Assembly (NCBI RefSeq): GCF_001435235.1
Contig: NZ_AZGB01000015.1
Span: 5,117-69,116, forward strand
Direction: 5' to 3'
DNA: 64,000 nucleotides
Source: Liquorilactobacillus ghanensis DSM 18630
GTDB taxonomy: Bacteria; Bacillota; Bacilli; Lactobacillales; Lactobacillaceae
Shown in pieces: positions 42,153 to 52,295 of the stretch. Positions within the stretch are counted from its first letter, which is position 1. The number at the start of each line of letters is the position of its first letter. The position numbers and the translations under genes were made by a program. The notes under the pieces were generated by a model. The model did no database searches and was not told where the DNA came from. It saw only the letters and a list, made by a program, of their open reading frames with translations.

Positions 42153-44420
42153 TTAAAACTCCTTTATTGCTTGTTTTAAAGCCATCCCAGTCCGTGAACG
42201 AGGCTGTTTCAGTGACGCTTGCGGAGAACCGGCAAAACATAGCTGACCACCATATTTACCAGCATCCGGTCCCAGATCAATTAAATAATCAGCCTGACTA
42301 ATTACACGTAAATTGTGTTCAATCAATATTAAAGTGTTGCCTTGATCAACCAATTGATTGAATAAGTCAATTAATTTTTCTGTATCTTTTAGATGCAAGC
42401 CAGTAGTTGGTTCATCCAAAAAATAAAATTTTCCTTGATGATTTAATTCCAACGCTAAGCGCAAACGCTGGATTTCACCGCCGGACAAGGTAGTCATTGC
42501 TTGGCTTAAGTCCAAATAACCTAACCCGACTTTTAGCAAATAATCCAATTTTTGACAAATTTCTGCTTGATCAGCAAAAAAAGCAATCGCTGCCGTAATC
42601 GGCAAACTCAGTACTTGGTGAATATTTTTTCCATGGTACTGATAACGTAAAACTTCTGGATTATAACGATGCCCGTGGCATAACTCACAAGTTTGAACTA
42701 CCGGGTCCATAAAAGCCATATTGGTAATAGTCACACCTTTACCTTTGCAGCGCGGGCAAGCTCCTTTACCATTATAACTGAACAATTGCATCGATACATG
42801 ATTAGCTTCAGCAAATAACTTGCGAATTGAATCCATAATTTTTAAATAAGTTGCTGGAGTTGAACGAATATTAATTCCGGCACTAGTTTGATCAAGATCA
42901 ATATAAGGAACCGTAATTTGTTGCTTGATGGCATTTACCAGTGTGCTCTTACCCGAACCGGCTGGACCTGAGACAACTGTCAAAACACCTTGGGGAAACT
43001 TAACGTTAAGCTGCTTAAGATTATGCTGCCGAAGATTTTGGACTTCCAACCATTTAGCAGGCTGGCGCGGTGTCTTAAAGTGTAATGGTCGGCGCAGCAT
43101 CTTGCCGGTAATCGTCTGCGAATGCAGCAATTGTTGGTAAGTGCCGCTAAAGGTAACCTTTCCGCCTTGCATTCCGGCTTGCGGCCCCATCTCAACTACC
43201 CAATCAGCAAGTGAAATAATCGCTGGATTATGGTCAACTAAGATAACCGTGTTACCTTGATCTTTTAACCGCAGTAAAGCTTTTCTTATTAGTTGAATAT
43301 CATGCGGATGCAAACCGACACTTGGTTCATCTAATATGTAGACCAAATCAGACAGTGAACTAGTCAGGTACTTTGCCAACTTGATCCGTTGTGTTTCACC
43401 TCCAGACAGTGTATCGGTACTGCGATCCAATGATAAATAACCTAACCCGATCTCAATCAAAGCCTGAATCTTGGTTAATAACTCGCGAATGACGCCGGCT
43501 GCCAATGGTTCCTTGATTTTTTGCAAGAACGCGGCCGCTTGAATAAGATCTAAAGCTCCTACCTCAGCAATATTTAGACCATTAATTTTACAAGCCAATG
43601 ATTTTGCCTGCAAGCGCTCACCGTGGCAAAGTGGGCACACTTGCCGACTAACAACTTGTTTGATTGCTGCTTGGTGATGTTTTCCTTCAGCACTATGCAC
43701 AATTGAGCGCATAATTCGCGGAACCAATCCTTCGTACAGCTGAGTTTTCCCCCACCATGCCGGCGGATCTTTCAATTTTTGCTGTGGTGCATGCAACAAT
43801 AATTCCATCTCTGCTGGTGAATAATCTTTAAGTTTCTTAGCTGGATCAAATAGCCCCGTTTTGGCATAACGTTTCCAACGCCAAGTACCTGGCCGAAAAC
43901 TGACAAAAGTAATAGCTCCATCATTTAACGATTTATTCAAATCTATAATTTTATCTTCATCCAATTGATCAACGTAACCTAAGCCTTGACATTTAGGACA
44001 CATTCCTTGCGGCAAATTAAATGAAAAATGCTCTGAATAACCAACCCAAGGCTGACCGATCCGTGAAAACAACAAGCGCAGCAACGAATAAATCCCAGTA
44101 TATGTTGCCAACGTTGAACGCGCATTTTTACCAATTGGTTTTTGTTCGACCACGATCGCCACTGGAAGATGTTCGATCTTGTCAACTTGTGGCTGGCCAA
44201 ATTTAGGAAGATATTGCTGCGTAAAACTAGGAAATGTCTCATTTAGTTCGCGCCTAGAAGTTGCTGCCAAAGTATCAAAAACTAATGATGATTTACCTGA
44301 ACCGGATAAACCGGTAAAAACCGTTAATTGATACTTAGGAATCTTTAAATCGACATGCTGAAGATTATTTTCAGCAGCATTTTTTATTTCAATAAAACCT
44401 TGCTGATAGATTTTGTCCAC
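42153..44420 (-). CDS. UvrA-like excinuclease ATPase (short, class II)
   Basis: A 755-residue twin ABC ATPase of the UvrA family: Walker A GLSGSGKSS and GPAGSGKST, signatures LSGGETQRIKLAKYL and LSGGEIQRLRLALEL, and zinc-finger cysteine pairs (CPKCQGLGYV, CPLCHGERLQ, CPRCKGKGVT, CELCHGHRYN). UvrA proper has about 940 residues; the shorter length suggests the UvrB-binding region is missing, as in UvrA2/DrrC-type proteins linked to drug tolerance. Single gene. Confidence 0.9.
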   Translation of the reverse strand: MDKIYQQGFIEIKNAAENNLQHVDLKIPKYQLTVFTGLSGSGKSSLVFDTLAATSRRELNETFPSFTQQYLPKFGQPQVDKIEHLPVAIVVEQKPIGKNARSTLATYTGIYSLLRLLFSRIGQPWVGYSEHFSFNLPQGMCPKCQGLGYVDQLDEDKIIDLNKSLNDGAITFVSFRPGTWRWKRYAKTGLFDPAKKLKDYSPAEMELLLHAPQQKLKDPPAWWGKTQLYEGLVPRIMRSIVHSAEGKHHQAAIKQVVSRQVCPLCHGERLQAKSLACKINGLNIAEVGALDLIQAAAFLQKIKEPLAAGVIRELLTKIQALIEIGLGYLSLDRSTDTLSGGETQRIKLAKYLTSSLSDLVYILDEPSVGLHPHDIQLIRKALLRLKDQGNTVILVDHNPAIISLADWVVEMGPQAGMQGGKVTFSGTYQQLLHSQTITGKMLRRPLHFKTPRQPAKWLEVQNLRQHNLKQLNVKFPQGVLTVVSGPAGSGKSTLVNAIKQQITVPYIDLDQTSAGINIRSTPATYLKIMDSIRKLFAEANHVSMQLFSYNGKGACPRCKGKGVTITNMAFMDPVVQTCELCHGHRYNPEVLRYQYHGKNIHQVLSLPITAAIAFFADQAEICQKLDYLLKVGLGYLDLSQAMTTLSGGEIQRLRLALELNHQGKFYFLDEPTTGLHLKDTEKLIDLFNQLVDQGNTLILIEHNLRVISQADYLIDLGPDAGKYGGQLCFAGSPQASLKQPRSRTGMALKQAIKEF

Positions 44421-44434
44421 GATAATTCCTTCTT

Positions 44435-45637
44435 TTAACTAATCATTAATTCCTGCAAGCGTTGTCGCAAAGCCGGATCTGTCGCATATATCCCCAGACC
44501 ATAACGACCCCGTTTTAATAAGATATTAACTACATTTTTAATTAACTGACTTCTAGCGGCTGTCAGATCTGCTAAATCTGCTTGATGACGTTTTTGCAAA
44601 GCTGTTTGATCTTCAAATTTTTCTGGATGAATCACAATGCTATCTGCTTGAAAATCATACGTTAAGCTGGGGCCCAAGATTACTCCGGCATAGTTCAAAT
44701 CAAAACCTTGAATTGTATAAATTGAGCCGACTTCGTATAAAGTCTGTGATTGGCTGGCCCAAGGACGATCTTGATAATTAAACCGATCCCATGGCAATTT
44801 GAGCGTTCCAGCAGTCACATACCACGGTTCTTTACTGAAGACCCGAAATGGAAAATCAGTTGTTGCCAACATCCGCGACAAACCGACTTGCTGATCTTTT
44901 TGCTTAATCCAATCAAATAAGGGCTGCCCATCTGTGAAAATTTTTAATTCATAATCAGCAGTACGCGGTGGCGGCAATAGTTTTCCCGCAACCAGCTGAT
45001 CAATCCAGTCTGCCACCGCTGGTGATTTGAGTCGCAATTGCTGTTGCAAGCGAACAATTTTAACATGATAACCGGCTAAATGCTGCTGCAACATTTTTTC
45101 AGACCAATAACTTTTCAGCTTGACAACTTGTTTAAAATCCAGCACCAAAACTAAAACGTGAGTACATTTCAATAATTCATCCAGTTGATTATCAGCTTGA
45201 AAATGATTAAAATGATCTGCTTGACTCAATAATAATTGCGCTTCATCAACAAAAACAATATCTGCTGATTGCTGTGTCTTTTGACAATGATTAATAAACG
45301 GTGTCGGTTTTTGAAAATTCTTTTTATACAAAAAAGGCTGTTGCTGAGCTATTTCCCAGTAAATTTTCAACATCTCGTTATGATTGACCAACAAATAATT
45401 TTTAGTTCCCGCTAAGGGCGATGTCGGCTGTTGCGCCTGCTGCTGCAGTGAACTAAAAACAGTACTTAAAACGGCACTTTTACCTGAACCGGCATCCCCG
45501 GTAAGTACAAAAACTGCTGGTTGCTGATCATGCCGGTGTTCTTGCGCAAATTTTAAAATCTGCCGTTTAATCTGCTGTTGCTGGATCGTCAATTCTGCTT
45601 GATCCGGTAAAATAAAAGTTGAAGCTGCTAATGACAA
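44435..45637 (-). CDS. DUF2075 family P-loop ATPase / putative helicase
   Basis: A 400-residue protein: Walker A GDAGSGKSAVL, Walker B DIVFVDEAQLLLSQ, motif III-like VLVLDFKQVV, and the C-terminal VGSIYTIQGFDLNYAGVILG, QGFD being the conserved motif of DUF2075/Schlafen-type helicase domains. The family is of unknown role, possibly nucleic-acid unwinding. It ends 15 bp from the uvrA paralogue start, so the two may be co-transcribed. Confidence 0.85.
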   Translation of the reverse strand: MSLAASTFILPDQAELTIQQQQIKRQILKFAQEHRHDQQPAVFVLTGDAGSGKSAVLSTVFSSLQQQAQQPTSPLAGTKNYLLVNHNEMLKIYWEIAQQQPFLYKKNFQKPTPFINHCQKTQQSADIVFVDEAQLLLSQADHFNHFQADNQLDELLKCTHVLVLVLDFKQVVKLKSYWSEKMLQQHLAGYHVKIVRLQQQLRLKSPAVADWIDQLVAGKLLPPPRTADYELKIFTDGQPLFDWIKQKDQQVGLSRMLATTDFPFRVFSKEPWYVTAGTLKLPWDRFNYQDRPWASQSQTLYEVGSIYTIQGFDLNYAGVILGPSLTYDFQADSIVIHPEKFEDQTALQKRHQADLADLTAARSQLIKNVVNILLKRGRYGLGIYATDPALRQRLQELMIS

Positions 45638-45674
45638 ATTGATTCCTCATTTCTAACCATGCGACAAAATCAAA

Positions 45675-46799
45675 CTAAACCAACAAGTTAGGTTGGTCAG
45701 CAAATTTTTTTATATACTCTGCCTGCAAACTGACCCCTAAACCCGTTTGTTGCGGCAGTTTGATCTGACCATTTTTCAAAATAAAACGTTCATTAATTAA
45801 ATCGGTTTGATAATAGCGTTCGCTAGCTGAAAGATCTCCCGGATAATCAAAAACTGGCAAACTGGCTAAAGCCAAGCTGGCTGCACGACCGATTCCTCCT
45901 TCCAGCATACCACCGCACCAAAGCTTTAGCTGCTGTTGCTGACAATATTTAATGATCTGCAAAGCAACGGTAAAGCCGCCAACCCGCGAAGCCTTTAAAT
46001 TGATTGCCCGACAACTACCCAATGCTACTGCTGTTTTAACATCATCTAAGCTTAGAATGTTTTCATCCAAACATATAGCCAGTGACAGTTTTTGCTGCAG
46101 CTGTGCATGTTCAACCAAGTCGGTTGTCCGCAATGGTTGCTCAACCAGCAGCAGATTCGGTAAAGCTGCCAATTTTTGCAATTGTGGTAATTGCTGATAA
46201 GACAAACATGAATTAGCATCCAACATAAATTTAGCTTGCGGGAACTTTTGCAATAATTTAATTGCCTGCATTAATTCGGTTGCATTACGCAATTTTAATT
46301 TAATCCGTTGATAACCGGCAACTAAAGCTTGTTGAATGATTTGCTGCTGGACCGCAAATTCCGCTTGAGCTCCCAAACTAATCCCAACTGCTATTTCAGT
46401 TCGTGGTTTAACAGAAATGAACTGTCCCAAATATTCTGCCAGACTAAGCTGATGCTGCTGAGCAAATATATCCCAAATCGCCATTTCTACCGCTGCTTTG
46501 GCTGCTTGATTCCCCTGAATGTCAGCTGTCAACATGCTAAAGTCTTGCGGCTGCCATAAGTTTTTCCCTCGCAATCGGGGAATGATTTGCGTTTGTATTA
46601 TCCAGCGCGCTGTTAATTGTGTTTCCGCTAAATAAGTCGGTTCAGCAAATGCTTCAAGTTCACCATAACCATGAAGCCCGTTTTCAGCAACTGCCTCTAT
46701 TAAAGTCAGCGGCCGACTGCTGGTATTGCCATGACTGGTTGCAAACGGTTGTTTTAATTGCAGTTTAACCGGTAATAAAGCTAGTCTGCTTAATTTCAC
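45675..46799 (-). CDS. menC: o-succinylbenzoate synthase
   Basis: A 374-residue enolase-superfamily enzyme from GTG at 46799 (AGGGAGG-type site; the longer frame to 46841 is inside menH). Active-site lysine pair region RIKLKLRN, metal ligands in FMLDANSC, LLVEQPLR and ICLDENIL, and the second lysine in INLKASRVGG. Dehydrates SHCHC to o-succinylbenzoate in menaquinone synthesis. Start overlaps the menH stop (GTGA). Confidence 0.9.
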   Translation of the reverse strand: MKLSRLALLPVKLQLKQPFATSHGNTSSRPLTLIEAVAENGLHGYGELEAFAEPTYLAETQLTARWIIQTQIIPRLRGKNLWQPQDFSMLTADIQGNQAAKAAVEMAIWDIFAQQHQLSLAEYLGQFISVKPRTEIAVGISLGAQAEFAVQQQIIQQALVAGYQRIKLKLRNATELMQAIKLLQKFPQAKFMLDANSCLSYQQLPQLQKLAALPNLLLVEQPLRTTDLVEHAQLQQKLSLAICLDENILSLDDVKTAVALGSCRAINLKASRVGGFTVALQIIKYCQQQQLKLWCGGMLEGGIGRAASLALASLPVFDYPGDLSASERYYQTDLINERFILKNGQIKLPQQTGLGVSLQAEYIKKFADQPNLLV

Positions 46800-47599
46800 A
46801 ATAGTCCCTCCCGCATAAAGAGCTGCCGAATTGCCGGCCAATTTTCTAAATGGATATTATGACCAGCGGCTGGAACAACATAGCGTTTGACTTGCGGCAG
46901 ATCAGCAGCCATTTTAGCTGTTAACTTCTGAAATTTAAAATCCAGTGCTCCGGTCAGCAGTAACACTGGGCAATGAAGTTGTGACAGGGCCGGCCAGTAA
47001 TTTGGCATACTGCCGGTGCCCATCGCCAGCAAACTTTTCGCCAGTCCTTCAGGATCTTGCTGCAGCCGCTGTTGCCGAATAAATTGTTGCTGCGCTGCCG
47101 GTAATTTCTTTTGTGAAGTAAATAATGGCAGCTCTTCCCATTTATTAACAAAAGATTCCAAACCGCAGTGTCGTAACTGCCAAACCAACTGAGCATCGTG
47201 GTTCCGGCGGAGCAACCTTTGCTGGGAGTCATTTATTCCAGCTGTACTGCTTTCTAAAATCAAATATTTAATCAGTTTTGGATGGCGGAGAGCTAAAGTC
47301 AAAGCTAATCGACCGCCCATTGAATAACCCCAGACAATCAAAGGAGCCCTTAAATGCTGCTGAATCAGTGCTGCCAGCTGATCTGCCTGCTGCTCAATTG
47401 TAAAATCAGCTACCGGAAGTGCACTGGTTGTTTTTCCATGTCCCAATAAATCTGGTGCTGCAACTGCTCCAGGCAATTCTGGAATCAACGGTTCAAAATC
47501 AGCATGACTACCCATAAAGCCATGCAGCAGTAACCAACCGGGAGCAGGTCCTGATTTTTGATAAAGCTGATATTCTGCTTGTTTGATCTTAATTTTCAT
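46796..47599 (-). CDS. menH: SHCHC synthase, alpha/beta hydrolase fold
   Basis: A 267-residue alpha/beta hydrolase: LLLHGFMGSHADFEPLI, nucleophile elbow GYSMGGRLAL, acidic residue region LLTGALDFKF and histidine in AAGHNIHLENW. Between menD and menC the expected step is pyruvate elimination from SEPHCHC. Start overlaps the menD stop (TAATG). Confidence 0.9.
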   Translation of the reverse strand: MKIKIKQAEYQLYQKSGPAPGWLLLHGFMGSHADFEPLIPELPGAVAAPDLLGHGKTTSALPVADFTIEQQADQLAALIQQHLRAPLIVWGYSMGGRLALTLALRHPKLIKYLILESSTAGINDSQQRLLRRNHDAQLVWQLRHCGLESFVNKWEELPLFTSQKKLPAAQQQFIRQQRLQQDPEGLAKSLLAMGTGSMPNYWPALSQLHCPVLLLTGALDFKFQKLTAKMAADLPQVKRYVVPAAGHNIHLENWPAIRQLFMREGLL

Positions 47600-49317
47600 T
47601 AAATCATTTCTTTCATGAAAGCTGTTTGAATTTGGTGATTTAACCGGTGATGTGCTTGCAAATTGACCGTTCGCTCAGTTCGAACTTCAATTATTTCTAA
47701 GTTATGCAGCGGCTGTTGCAGTAGTTTTTGAAAATCAGCTGGATCAACAGCTAACTGATAATCTGCTTGGTAAAAGGCTGCCAGATGTTGTAAATCAAGA
47801 TTTTGCGGTGTTCCAAAGACTTGTTCAAACCCAAGTTTACCTGCTTGCGGCAAAAAAGAAAAAATTCCCCCGCCATTATTGTTATTGACAACAACTCTTA
47901 ACTTCAAATTATAGTTGCGCGCCATTTGCAAACCAGTCAAATCATGAAAAAAAGCCAGATCACCAGTCAATAAAAAGTTTTTATCCAAGGGTTGTTGTGC
48001 GGCCATCCCCAATGCGGTTGAATTGATGCCATCAATTCCATTGGCCCCACGATTACAAAAAAGTTGAGCTTGCGGTCGCAGCCAGAAATTTTCAACATCA
48101 CGAATTGGCATTGAATTACTAATAAATGCATTTCCGTGTTGCAAATTAGTCCCCAAAAAATAAGCAGCAGTAATTTCATTTAATTCCGTTTGTTGATCAA
48201 AGTACGCCGCCAATTGATTTTGAATCAAATGTTGCGCTTGCTGCCAAGTTTGCAGCCAAGTTATTGGTGCTGGCTTGATTGTCAAATTAGGTAAAAATTC
48301 AGCTGCTGTCATTGGAAAGTAGTAATCAGCTTGTAAAGTTGTTTCAACATTGCGATGATGCTGATCTAAATAATAAACTGGGACTGATAATTTTTTCAGC
48401 CAATTACTGATTGCAGCTGAAACCAGTGTTGCCCCAGTTTGGATCACTACTTCCGGTTGATAAGCTGTTAACTTGTCCATTGGCATTCGACACAAAAAAT
48501 CGGCTGTACTGATCAGATTTGACTGCTTAACTGCTCGCAGATTACTCAAGGGATCAGCAATAATCGGCCAATTAACAGCTTGCGACCATTCCAATAAACA
48601 CTGGTTATTAATTTGAGCTGTTTTTTTGCCCTGCGGTCCGGCAATAATTATCCCCCGCTTACCAGTCAACTGTTCTTTAAGCTGTTGCAACTGATCAACG
48701 CTCAACTGCTGATGAAGTGTCGGAAAATTCAATGGTTGCACATTTGCCGATAAGTTAAACGGCAGCTTGGGCACTAACGGTTTACGCAACGGCCAATTCA
48801 AATGAATTGGTCCGGTTGGTTCTTGACACGCTAGTGCTACACTGCGCTGCACCGTTTGTCTCAGGTAATTTAATGCATCAGTTGACGGTTCCGGTAGAGG
48901 TAACTGCCAAAAATGCTTAACATGATCGCCATACAGTTTTTGCTGATCAATTGTTTGCGGAGCGCCAATGTCTTGTAATTCTGGAGGACGATCGGCTGTT
49001 AAGATCAGCAACGGTAAATGAGAAATTTGCGCTTCACAAACTGCTGGAAAATAATTTGCAGCTGCTGTTCCAGAAGTACAAACTATCAAGACCGGCTCGG
49101 CGCTGGCTTTAATCAATCCTAAAGCAAAAAATGCCGCTGAACGCTCATCAACATCAACGTAAAGTTCAATTCGCCGTTCTTGAGCTAATTGAGCTGCCGC
49201 TAAAGCAATCGGAGTTGAACGTGAACCGGGTGACAGGACAACTTTTTTTACTTTTTGTGCCAATAATCCTTGCCAAAAACAACTAATATACTCTTGCAAT
49301 CCTTCAGTTTCATTCAT
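47599..49317 (-). CDS. menD: SEPHCHC synthase (thiamine-PP enzyme)
   Basis: A 572-residue ThDP enzyme: SPGSRSTPIALAAAQ and the SGTAAANYFPAVCEA block, LTADRPPELQDIGAPQTID, and the ThDP motif GDLAFFHDLTGLQ ... NNNGGGIFSFLP. Condenses isochorismate with 2-oxoglutarate. The start overlaps the menF end by eight bases. Confidence 0.94.
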   Translation of the reverse strand: MNETEGLQEYISCFWQGLLAQKVKKVVLSPGSRSTPIALAAAQLAQERRIELYVDVDERSAAFFALGLIKASAEPVLIVCTSGTAAANYFPAVCEAQISHLPLLILTADRPPELQDIGAPQTIDQQKLYGDHVKHFWQLPLPEPSTDALNYLRQTVQRSVALACQEPTGPIHLNWPLRKPLVPKLPFNLSANVQPLNFPTLHQQLSVDQLQQLKEQLTGKRGIIIAGPQGKKTAQINNQCLLEWSQAVNWPIIADPLSNLRAVKQSNLISTADFLCRMPMDKLTAYQPEVVIQTGATLVSAAISNWLKKLSVPVYYLDQHHRNVETTLQADYYFPMTAAEFLPNLTIKPAPITWLQTWQQAQHLIQNQLAAYFDQQTELNEITAAYFLGTNLQHGNAFISNSMPIRDVENFWLRPQAQLFCNRGANGIDGINSTALGMAAQQPLDKNFLLTGDLAFFHDLTGLQMARNYNLKLRVVVNNNNGGGIFSFLPQAGKLGFEQVFGTPQNLDLQHLAAFYQADYQLAVDPADFQKLLQQPLHNLEIIEVRTERTVNLQAHHRLNHQIQTAFMKEMI

Positions 49318-50614
49318 ATTTATTCTTACCTTTCAACAAATTAAGCATCGGCTGCATTTTATTCTGCGTCTCGACCGTTTCTTGATGATAATCAGATGCG
49401 GCAACAATTCCGGCTCCAGCAAATAAATGCGCTCGCTGACCGTCTAAAAGGGCTGACCGAATTGCCACTACAAACTTCCCCTTGCCGGCAAAATCAAGCC
49501 AACCGGTAGGACCACCGAATAAACCGCGCTCCCATCCCTCATACTTGCGAATAAATTCTAAGGCAGCCTGCTGCGGCTGACCACCTAAAGCCGGTGTCGG
49601 ATGCAGTCGTGCTAAAATATTCAACGGATCAAACTTGCCTTTAGCTGTAATCGGGGTATATAAATGCTGCACGCTGCCAGTTACTAAGATCTGTGGCTCA
49701 GTTGGATGTTTAACTGCCAGCTTGAGCTGTGTCAACCGATTAGTTATTGCCGAAACCACAATTTGATGCTCCTGCCGGTTTTTAGTACTCTGTAGCAATT
49801 GTTGCCCTAACAACTGCGTCTGTTCTTTTTGGGTCCCGCGCTCAATTGTTCCAGCAAGTGCATCAAGTCGTATTTGTTCAGGTTGAAATTCAACTAATTT
49901 TTCTGGAGTCAGACTAATAAAAATTTGTTCCCGGTATTTTAATAAAAATTGATAATTCTGTTGTTTAATCGGTGCCAACCGCTGCCAAATTTCAGCCGCC
50001 GTTAATCGTGTAGTTAACCCAGCCGTAATCATCCGCGCCAGCACTACTTTTTCCAATTGCTTAGTTTGAATAGCGGTAATTGCGGTTTGGACCGCCCGCT
50101 GCCAAGCAGCAATTTGCGTTTCCGTCACATTAATTAATCCGACCGATTCAGTAGTGGTAACCGCCGAGCCTAACAACTGCTGTAATTGTAAGAGCTGCTG
50201 CTGACAAGTTACTGAATCTGATGCACAACTTACCGCCACTGTTTGTTCGGCTGTTTGATAGATTGTCAATTGCGGTAAAAAAAAGTAACCACGTGCCAAT
50301 TTACTCCAAGTTGCACTTTTATTTTGCAAAGGATCGAACAAAAAACTACCGACAACCAATGGTACTGGTCCGCTATTTTTTAGTTTCAATTGTTGTTTTA
50401 ATTCTTGATACCATTTTTCCACCGTTACAAATTGATTCTGCCTTTGACTCGCAGCTGGAAAGCACTCAGCCACTGCCCCCAAACATAATTTTAAGGTTGC
50501 ATTTTCCCAATCATAAAAAACAAACGCTGGATCAAAATGATCAAGCAACCATCCAATTTGAGTTACATTTAATTTAGGTAACACTTGGATTTGATAATTC
50601 AAAATTGTTTTCAA
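49310..50614 (-). CDS. menF: isochorismate synthase
   Basis: A 434-residue chorismate-utilising enzyme: QLEKVVLAR, DALAGTIERG, EHQIVVSAI, ARLHPTPALGGQP and the closing AGAGIVAASD. Converts chorismate to isochorismate, the first committed menaquinone step. First gene of menF-menD-menH-menC; ATG after AAAGGTGAT. The HxlR gene ends 40 bp upstream on the same strand and may share the transcript. Confidence 0.93.
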   Translation of the reverse strand: MKTILNYQIQVLPKLNVTQIGWLLDHFDPAFVFYDWENATLKLCLGAVAECFPAASQRQNQFVTVEKWYQELKQQLKLKNSGPVPLVVGSFLFDPLQNKSATWSKLARGYFFLPQLTIYQTAEQTVAVSCASDSVTCQQQLLQLQQLLGSAVTTTESVGLINVTETQIAAWQRAVQTAITAIQTKQLEKVVLARMITAGLTTRLTAAEIWQRLAPIKQQNYQFLLKYREQIFISLTPEKLVEFQPEQIRLDALAGTIERGTQKEQTQLLGQQLLQSTKNRQEHQIVVSAITNRLTQLKLAVKHPTEPQILVTGSVQHLYTPITAKGKFDPLNILARLHPTPALGGQPQQAALEFIRKYEGWERGLFGGPTGWLDFAGKGKFVVAIRSALLDGQRAHLFAGAGIVAASDYHQETVETQNKMQPMLNLLKGKNKYE

Positions 50615-50653
50615 AATATCACCTTTGATTTTACTGATTCAATTAAAATACTA

Positions 50654-51007
50654 TCATTCTACTCTATTCATATGCTTTTGCCGTTGATTATAATTTTCGC
50701 CCCACTGCGCCATAGCTTGAATCACAGGTGCCAACGTTTGACCCCAAGCAGTTAACCGATACTCCGTCTTAGGCGGGTTAGCCGCAAAAACAGTTTTAGT
50801 AATAATTTTATCCTGTTCTAATTCTTTGAGTTGCAACGCCAGCATTCGCCGCGAACAATGCCCTAAATCACGCTGCAAACTGCCAAAATGACAAACTTCA
50901 TCCTGTAGCAAATGATACAAGATCACACTCTTCCATTTGCCGGAAATTATTTGCAAAGTACTCTCAACTGGACAGCCAGCTTGACAATCATAAATTTGGC
51001 GCTTCAT
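50654..51007 (-). CDS. HxlR family regulator, probably quinone/electrophile sensing
   Basis: A 117-residue winged-helix protein with the N-terminal double cysteine DCQAGCPVESTLQIISGKWK, LGHCSRRMLALQLKELE and wing FAANPPKTEYRLTAWG. HxlR relatives such as YodB and HypR use the cysteine to sense quinones or hypochlorite. Divergent from a quinone-oxidoreductase-like gene, with a palindrome GTTACTAGTTAC between them. Start after GAGAGGTGAT. Confidence 0.92.
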   Translation of the reverse strand: MKRQIYDCQAGCPVESTLQIISGKWKSVILYHLLQDEVCHFGSLQRDLGHCSRRMLALQLKELEQDKIITKTVFAANPPKTEYRLTAWGQTLAPVIQAMAQWGENYNQRQKHMNRVE

Positions 51008-51048
51008 TAATTATCACCTCTCAATAACTATCAACTACGGAAAAAATT

Positions 51049-51060
51049 GTTACTAGTTAC
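51049..51060. promoter_or_regulatory. possible HxlR operator
   Basis: GTTACTAGTTAC, near-perfect inverted repeat in the 128-bp spacer between the divergent genes. Confidence 0.4.
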
Positions 51061-51135
51061 ATAAATTTCACGATTGTATTCGTTAAAAATAATTTTATCA
51101 TTGAAACAGTAGAGAAACAAAAAGGAGAGATTTTC

Positions 51136-52167
51136 TTGAAAAAAATGCAAGCAATTGGATTTCAACAACATTTACCGATTACTGCTGCTAACAGTTTATT
51201 TACTTTTGAAACATTGATACCAGCTCCCAAAGATCACGATCTTTTAGTTGAAGTCAACGCCGTGGCAGTCAACCCGGTTGATGTCGGTGTTCGTCAAAGT
51301 GGTCACACAACTTTGAAAAAACCGAAAATTCTTGGTTGGGATGCCGTGGGTATTGTTAAAAAAGTCGGTAAGGATGTAACTTTATTTAAACCCGGCGAAC
51401 GTGTATTTTATGCTGGATCATTTAAGCGCCCTGGTTGCAACAGCCAATATCAATTAGTTGATGAACGGATCGTCGGTCATGCTCCGCAAAAATTGTTGAA
51501 TGCGCAAGCGGCTGCCATCCCGTTGACTGCTCTAACTGCTTGGGAAGCCTTATTTGAACAATTAGCCATTAAACCGCAAAATCCGCAAAATAATGCAGCT
51601 GTTATTTTAATCATTAATGGTGCCGGTGGAGTAGGCTCGATGGCTACTCAATTGGCTCATTGGGCTGGCTTAAAGGTCATTGCCAGTGCATCTCGTCCGG
51701 AAACTATCTCTTGGACGATCAAACATGGAGCTGATTTAACCGTAAATCATCACCGGAATTTAGTAACCGAAGTGCATGATCTCGGATATAAATACGTTGA
51801 TTATTTGCTAGAACTGAATGATCTTGATGGTCATTGGAATGAAATGGCAGAATTAATTAAGCCAACTGGGCAAATTGTTTCTATTACCGAGAATCGACAA
51901 CCCATTGACCTAAAAAAATTAACTAAGAAACGGGCAAAATTTGCTTGGGAGTGGATGTTTAGCAAATCATACTATCAAACAGCGGATTTACTTACTCAAC
52001 ATCAAATTTTAGAAAAAGTGGCTGACTTATTGAATCAAGGTAAATTGCAAAGTACTTTGACTAAAGAATTATCACCAATCAATGTTGCTAATCTAAAAAA
52101 GGCCCACCAACTGGTCGAAACCAATAAAATGATCGGCAAAGTAGTTGTCAGCAATGATGATCACTAA
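51136..52167 (+). CDS. zinc-type alcohol dehydrogenase-like / quinone oxidoreductase
   Basis: A 343-residue MDR-superfamily enzyme: VEVNAVAVNPVDVGVRQSGH, GWDAVGIVKKVG, LTALTAWEALFEQL, and the NADPH-binding INGAGGVGSMATQLAHWAG. No zinc-ligand cysteine cluster is visible, pointing to the zinc-independent quinone reductase side. TTG start with AAAGGAGAG at six bases; the next ATG is too far. Probably controlled by the divergent HxlR protein. Confidence 0.9.
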   Translation: MKKMQAIGFQQHLPITAANSLFTFETLIPAPKDHDLLVEVNAVAVNPVDVGVRQSGHTTLKKPKILGWDAVGIVKKVGKDVTLFKPGERVFYAGSFKRPGCNSQYQLVDERIVGHAPQKLLNAQAAAIPLTALTAWEALFEQLAIKPQNPQNNAAVILIINGAGGVGSMATQLAHWAGLKVIASASRPETISWTIKHGADLTVNHHRNLVTEVHDLGYKYVDYLLELNDLDGHWNEMAELIKPTGQIVSITENRQPIDLKKLTKKRAKFAWEWMFSKSYYQTADLLTQHQILEKVADLLNQGKLQSTLTKELSPINVANLKKAHQLVETNKMIGKVVVSNDDH

Positions 52168-52172
52168 AAAGC

Positions 52173-52220
52173 TAACTATCAAAAAAGAGAATCAACAATC
52201 GATTCTCTTTTTTGATGGTT
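52173..52220. terminator. bidirectional terminator
   Basis: ATCAAAAAAGAGAATC / GATTCTCTTTTTTGAT with a seven-base loop, between the convergent oxidoreductase and frdA genes. Confidence 0.9.
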
Positions 52221-52295
52221 ACAATTTTTTAAAACTGGCAATATTGTTTTAATATAACAATAAGCAAATCCAAATTGGTCCTAAACCTCAGCTAC

